Source: Euonymus europaeus (Eukaryota; Streptophyta; Magnoliopsida; Celastrales; Celastraceae). From it: a stretch of 64,000 bases of DNA. Under the pieces are notes generated by a model, which saw nothing but the letters and a program-made list of their open reading frames with translations, was not told the origin of the DNA and did not search any database. The position numbers were made by a program, and so were the translations under genes. Positions 60,093 through 64,000 of the stretch are shown here, piece after piece; positions within the stretch are counted from its first letter, which is position 1; each line of letters opens with the position of its first letter. The stretch is from positions 22,146,501-22,210,500 of the forward strand of contig OY756958.1 of assembly GCA_963580455.1 (NCBI GenBank), in the 5' to 3' direction.

Positions 60093-60724
60093 GTGTTAGA
60101 CCATGGTGGAGAGTAACTTGCTATAACTTCCCATCAATTTTGGGGAAGAAGCGTATAACTGGATTCACAGAATGTCCTTGTTACATGAGGACCAAAAGGC
60201 CAGAACAAAACAGCCACATCTCTCACGCACAAAAGAAACATAAAATTATCCGCTTCGGAGGAAGTAGGGCTAGCAGTTGCAACAGGCAGTTAAGTTAGAA
60301 TTGTCTCGGAAACTTCAAACATGAGAAGATATGGTGTAATGTATCTTTATCCACACTCAGAATAGATGCTTACAGTGCGAAAAATTACAAGTCAATCCAG
60401 CAGCCAACCAACAGTTGCAGCCGCTTTGCTCGTGGAAGTCTACCAAAATCTGCGATCCAACTAAGTTCCTCTCGGCCCACACTGCATCAGAAACGCTAAC
60501 AGAAAAGGCAGTTACCAAAGAAAGATTTTAAGGGCCGTCCCGTGTGATAGTAGGTAGTGAATTATCTGGTATAAGTAGGAAGGGGATATTAATTGTATCC
60601 TGCAAAAACAGGGCTTCCGTAACAGACAAAATCCACAATGCTCTATGGAAAAATCAGGTAGACCTTGTGACTGAGTTGAATATTTTTGAGAGATGACTTG
60701 GTTTGGTATAAACTTCAAATGTCG

Positions 60725-63700
60725 CTAAGCTTTGTCTATGCTCTTTGACTCTCCTCCAGACATAGGAAGTTCGAGGATAATTACGAAATAGCATCTCTCA
60801 GACTCTCTGATATATTGAACTTCACCATTCATGCGCCTTAAAATCTTCCTGCACATACTCAGCCCTAAGCCTTCCTGAGTCGTCCATTGGCTGCTATGAA
60901 ACATGTCTTGAACCAACTGTGGAGGAAGACCGTCACCAGGACATACCATCCTTAAGAAAGATATTGACATTAGTCGATGAAGCAATCAAAGTATCAAGAC
61001 TCCAGTCATAAAAAAAGTGAGGGAAAAGAAGGCCATCTGCCTTGGGGGAGGGGGATCAAGTCATCAAACAACAGAAATTATGTTTGATTCTCAATTTCAG
61101 AATCATATTTTCCTCTGATCTGCCTTGTTCAAGCAAGCATCTTCAACGTCATATGGCAAAGTTACTAGCAAATTAAAATGTAGATTTATATAACACATTG
61201 GGATGCAAATCAAATTAGGTTAAGCCAAATATTATTTTTCAGATTTTATCATGGTACCCTATGCTTAATCCAAACCGAACTCCTCGTTGAGCATTATAAC
61301 CTAAGTTTAAACTAGCACACCAAAAAAGAAGTTCTCCTCTAGGTTGGGATAGATTACAATTTTAGTTGCAATTCTAACTCCTAGTTACTCTTAAAAACCA
61401 CCTGAGCATATAAATAAAAAATACTTCAAATCATATTTTTGATTTTAGGTTACCACTGTTGAAACTTTGGCAACTTGATACAATTCAAAGAAAACAGAAC
61501 AAAACATATGACAAATCGAGGGAAGAAACCTGCTTTAGGTCATCATATTGAGATGGTCAACAGACTCAACACAAATCATTTTCTCACATGATAAGAAAGA
61601 CAATGGACCTGATCTAAACATCTGATGCAAGTGAACCTTCACTATATGAGAGTTTGAATTTTGGCCAATCAGTAGAAACATTATGCAGCTTTCAAAGAGA
61701 GGACTAAACAAAACTAGTTTCTTCCATTCAGAGGGAAGAACAAAAGGCAATAATTAAAGCATGTGATCCTGGAATGTCATAAAAGCTGGTGTATGCACAA
61801 TTTTTATGCATATTACAATTTATCTCATGAACTTAATCAATTAAATCTGCTATTACTGCATGAGGAGTGTGATAGTAAAATACCTGAATTCAGTGTGCAC
61901 AAAAATCAGCCCAGAAGAAGTTTGCTTCAATGTTGGACAAACATGAATCTCTACCCAACCCTCGGGAGCTGGAGCATTCCGCGCCATGTTTAACAAAAAA
62001 TCAGCCAAAACCTGTTGCATTCTTACTTGATCACCATAAACAGCTAGAGTTTTGACTTCCTCTGGAATATCACGAATTAATTGTAGACCGCGCTCCCTTA
62101 GCAAGATCATCACTTGACTAACAACAGCATTGATGACACTCTCAAGTAGGAATTCAGACTTCTCAAGTTCCAATGAACTAATTCAGAGGTATTTTAACAG
62201 AAAAATTTAAGACAGGTGCAAGTGAATTAGTACAAGCACAAGAACTTATTTACAAAGCAAAGCTATAAGATGGAAATCAAAGGTCAGAGTAAAAATAAAG
62301 CAGAACTTGATATTGGTTCACAGCCAGCATCTCTACGTTTGGGGTTTTCCCTATATTAATTGATATGGCATAGAATAACTATTTTATAGGAATACAAAGT
62401 ATCAATGCAATATGTCTCCCATATGACAATCTTGTGTCGAAGGAAAATTTTTTTTTGACAACAACCATGACGTCCATACAGTCACTAAAAGGTGGAGGTT
62501 GCGGTAACCTCATTATCAATTCCATGATATTTCATATTTTAGACAAGCGTCAAGAGAAAGTACAAGAGAGAGAATGAGAACTAGAACAACCTAAGGGATG
62601 TGGCAGTTCAAAAAAATCAGGAATGCTTAGGATATGCCTATTCAAGAAGGTTAATCATATCAAAACTGTGGATTGCAATTTATGGACCAGGACATCAACC
62701 CGTTAAGTTCTTTTTCATTTTTCACTTATGCGGTTTGGTGGGTTGCTCCTGTTGAGATCCCTTAAATCTAAACGTATCCCATCCACTAAATAGTTTACTT
62801 CAACAGGTTATGATTTAAATAGCAGCAAAATGTTAAGGTAGTACAAAATTAAAATTTTCATATATGATGAATAATTACACATAATAAAATTAATACTACG
62901 CCACACTAATAACACCCTTCAGAACACTCACCCATTTTCAATACTGTGCAGATCAACATCCCGGATAATTTTCACCATCTGCTTCTCACAAGCAGCACTA
63001 GTCTCAAGCAACTGCTTTTGATCTTCAGTCAACTTCGTAGCCAACAAAAGTGAATTAGTAAAGCGTATGCCACTTAAAGGATTTTTTATTTCCTGCAAAA
63101 TGTAAGCCAATTCTTTCATCCTTGCAAAGCGTTTTTTCTCTTGTTGCTTCTGGACTTTCAGAGCTTGCTGCAACTCAGGACTTGCAATTTGCAAGAAGCA
63201 GAAGGCTCCAACAATCGCCCCTTCCATATTGACTTTTTTATTTGCAGTCAGGAGAGCTTGCACAAATTTTCCATTTCGCTCAAAGAAAGAAAAGGGAAGC
63301 ATATCTGTATCCTGCCCTCCAATTGTGCTGTGCAATATAATCATAAATTTTGTCAAAGAATCTGAACCTTTGAGCCGACAGCAACTGCCAAAAACCTCCC
63401 CAACCAACATCTTCCCAATCATTTCGTCTCTGGTCCACCCAGTGAGCTTTTCCATCGCAGTGTTCCACTCCAAGCAACATGTATTTTCGTCACATGCAAA
63501 TATTGGAGGTATCAAAGGGTTTGGGCTATGAATTATAGCCTTGTAATCACCTTGAATGTTGATGAATTTATCCATCATAACTTTTTGTACAGTAACATCC
63601 TGACCAACAAAGCCAACTCCTACAATATTATTTGTGTAATCCTTGCTACAGCAAGCATTGACCACCACAAAAACAGCCTTGTTACAATTTTCTGAACCAA

Positions 63701-63739
63701 ATGTCCGAAATTTTATCTCTACGTTCTTATCTTCTTCAC
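60725..63739 (-). CDS. PHYB: Phytochrome B-type photoreceptor, C-terminal exons (partial)
   Basis: Red/far-red photoreceptor; this part forms the output module. Minus-strand exons 63739-62932, 62177-61884 and 60950-60725 join in phase; the large first exon with the bilin-binding GAF region lies outside the window. Exon 2 starts in the first PAS repeat region ([28 protein letters not shown]), continues through the second PAS domain ([20 protein letters not shown]) and into the histidine kinase-related domain ([18 protein letters not shown]). The phosphoacceptor His is absent there, as in all plant phytochromes. Exon 3 has the dimer/ATPase-like part ([33 protein letters not shown]). Exon 4 ends [20 protein letters not shown] and a short tail. 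Motifs match PHYB/PHYD over PHYA, PHYC or PHYE. Conserved intron positions support the reading. Confidence 0.93.
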
Positions 63740-64000
63740 CTGCATTAGTTGAATTAAGTAATAAAACACTGGCAGTGCTACCACAAATTAACAAACAAAC
63801 GGAGCAATTATTTAAGTTTTTTTTGCTATGAGGACGACCTGTTTGGCTACTGAAACCACATTACTAGTTGGTCCCCTAACTTTTCTGGTAGATAGTAACA
63901 TTGATCAGTGCCAATGTACAAATTGCTTCCACATACTAAGACAAGCAACAAGTTGAAAATCTTCTCTCCTTTTTTTTTCTTCGTGGCACTGATGAGCTTT
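63740..64000 (-). other. Phytochrome intron 1, partial
   Basis: Begins at the acceptor GCAG just upstream of exon 2 and shows no coding match to phytochrome up to the window edge, so it is the 3' part of intron 1. Exon 1 must lie further right. Confidence 0.7.

Larger units (their letters stand above)
55786..60724. other. Repeat-rich spacer between kinase and phytochrome genes
   Basis: About 4.9 kb without a recognised gene. The right part includes the 3' UTR of the phytochrome gene, the left part the kinase promoter. In the latter AGTCCGGGAATTTC occurs twice (55982-55995 and 56007-56020). Specific repeats and MITEs are listed separately. Short open frames (for example 58603-58803 and 59435-59680) show no family signature. 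Confidence 0.55.

Overview
The window is nuclear DNA of a flowering plant, most likely a eudicot. Genes are split by many GT-AG introns, and the single-copy genes are plant-specific: FCA, a phytochrome B-type photoreceptor, a WRKY factor, class III peroxidases, a GDSL lipase and a pectinesterase. Intergenic DNA is AT-rich and full of plant transposons. No bacterial operons, CRISPR arrays, rRNA genes or convincing tRNA genes were seen. Exon joins were read by eye: GT-AG borders were checked, and exon lengths stay in phase through each gene model.

Layout: 2.2-3.6 kb, WRKY48-like transcription factor (+). 5.9-6.35 kb, LINE-type RNase H relic. 7.4-8.65 kb, class III peroxidase, PRX40-like (+). 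9.6-20.3 kb, 18-exon FCA gene (-) with a 2.86 kb intron 3. 20.4-22.4 kb, FCA promoter and MITE copies. 22.4-27.7 kb, a complete and very young Ty3/gypsy chromovirus (-) with near-identical LTRs and a 5-bp target duplication. 28.3-35.4 kb, a graveyard: fragments of UGT87-like, PB1-domain, PP2C and E2 ubiquitin-conjugase genes, three 5'-truncated LINE 3' ends with target-site duplications, a MITE and a solo LTR. 36.0-37.75 kb, GDSL esterase/lipase (-). 39.75-40.9 kb, PRX29-like peroxidase (-). 41.9-46.3 kb, a Mutator-like element with ~212-bp TIRs, a 9-bp duplication and a decayed transposase. 47.5-50.3 kb, pectinesterase-like gene (+) with two catalytic residues replaced. 50.9-55.8 kb, PAS-domain Raf-like kinase (-). 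55.8-60.7 kb, repeat-rich spacer. 60.7-64 kb, 3' exons of a phytochrome B-type gene (-) that runs off the window.

The intact genes are not an operon, but the order is informative. From memory, Arabidopsis FCA (At4g16280), PRX40 (At4g16270) and PHYD (At4g16250) are close neighbours; so are PRX29 (At3g17070) and a pectinesterase (At3g17060), and WRKY48 (At5g49520) and RAF10 (At5g49470). The window looks like a relatively unfractionated ancestral eudicot block combining these pairs, stretched by transposons. FCA (flowering time, RNA 3'-end choice) and phytochrome B (light sensing) are physically linked here.

The most unusual signals are a direct junction between an E2 gene fragment and a PP2C gene fragment, a dense cluster of unrelated gene fragments in under 5 kb, and a pectinesterase lacking the usual QDTL residues.
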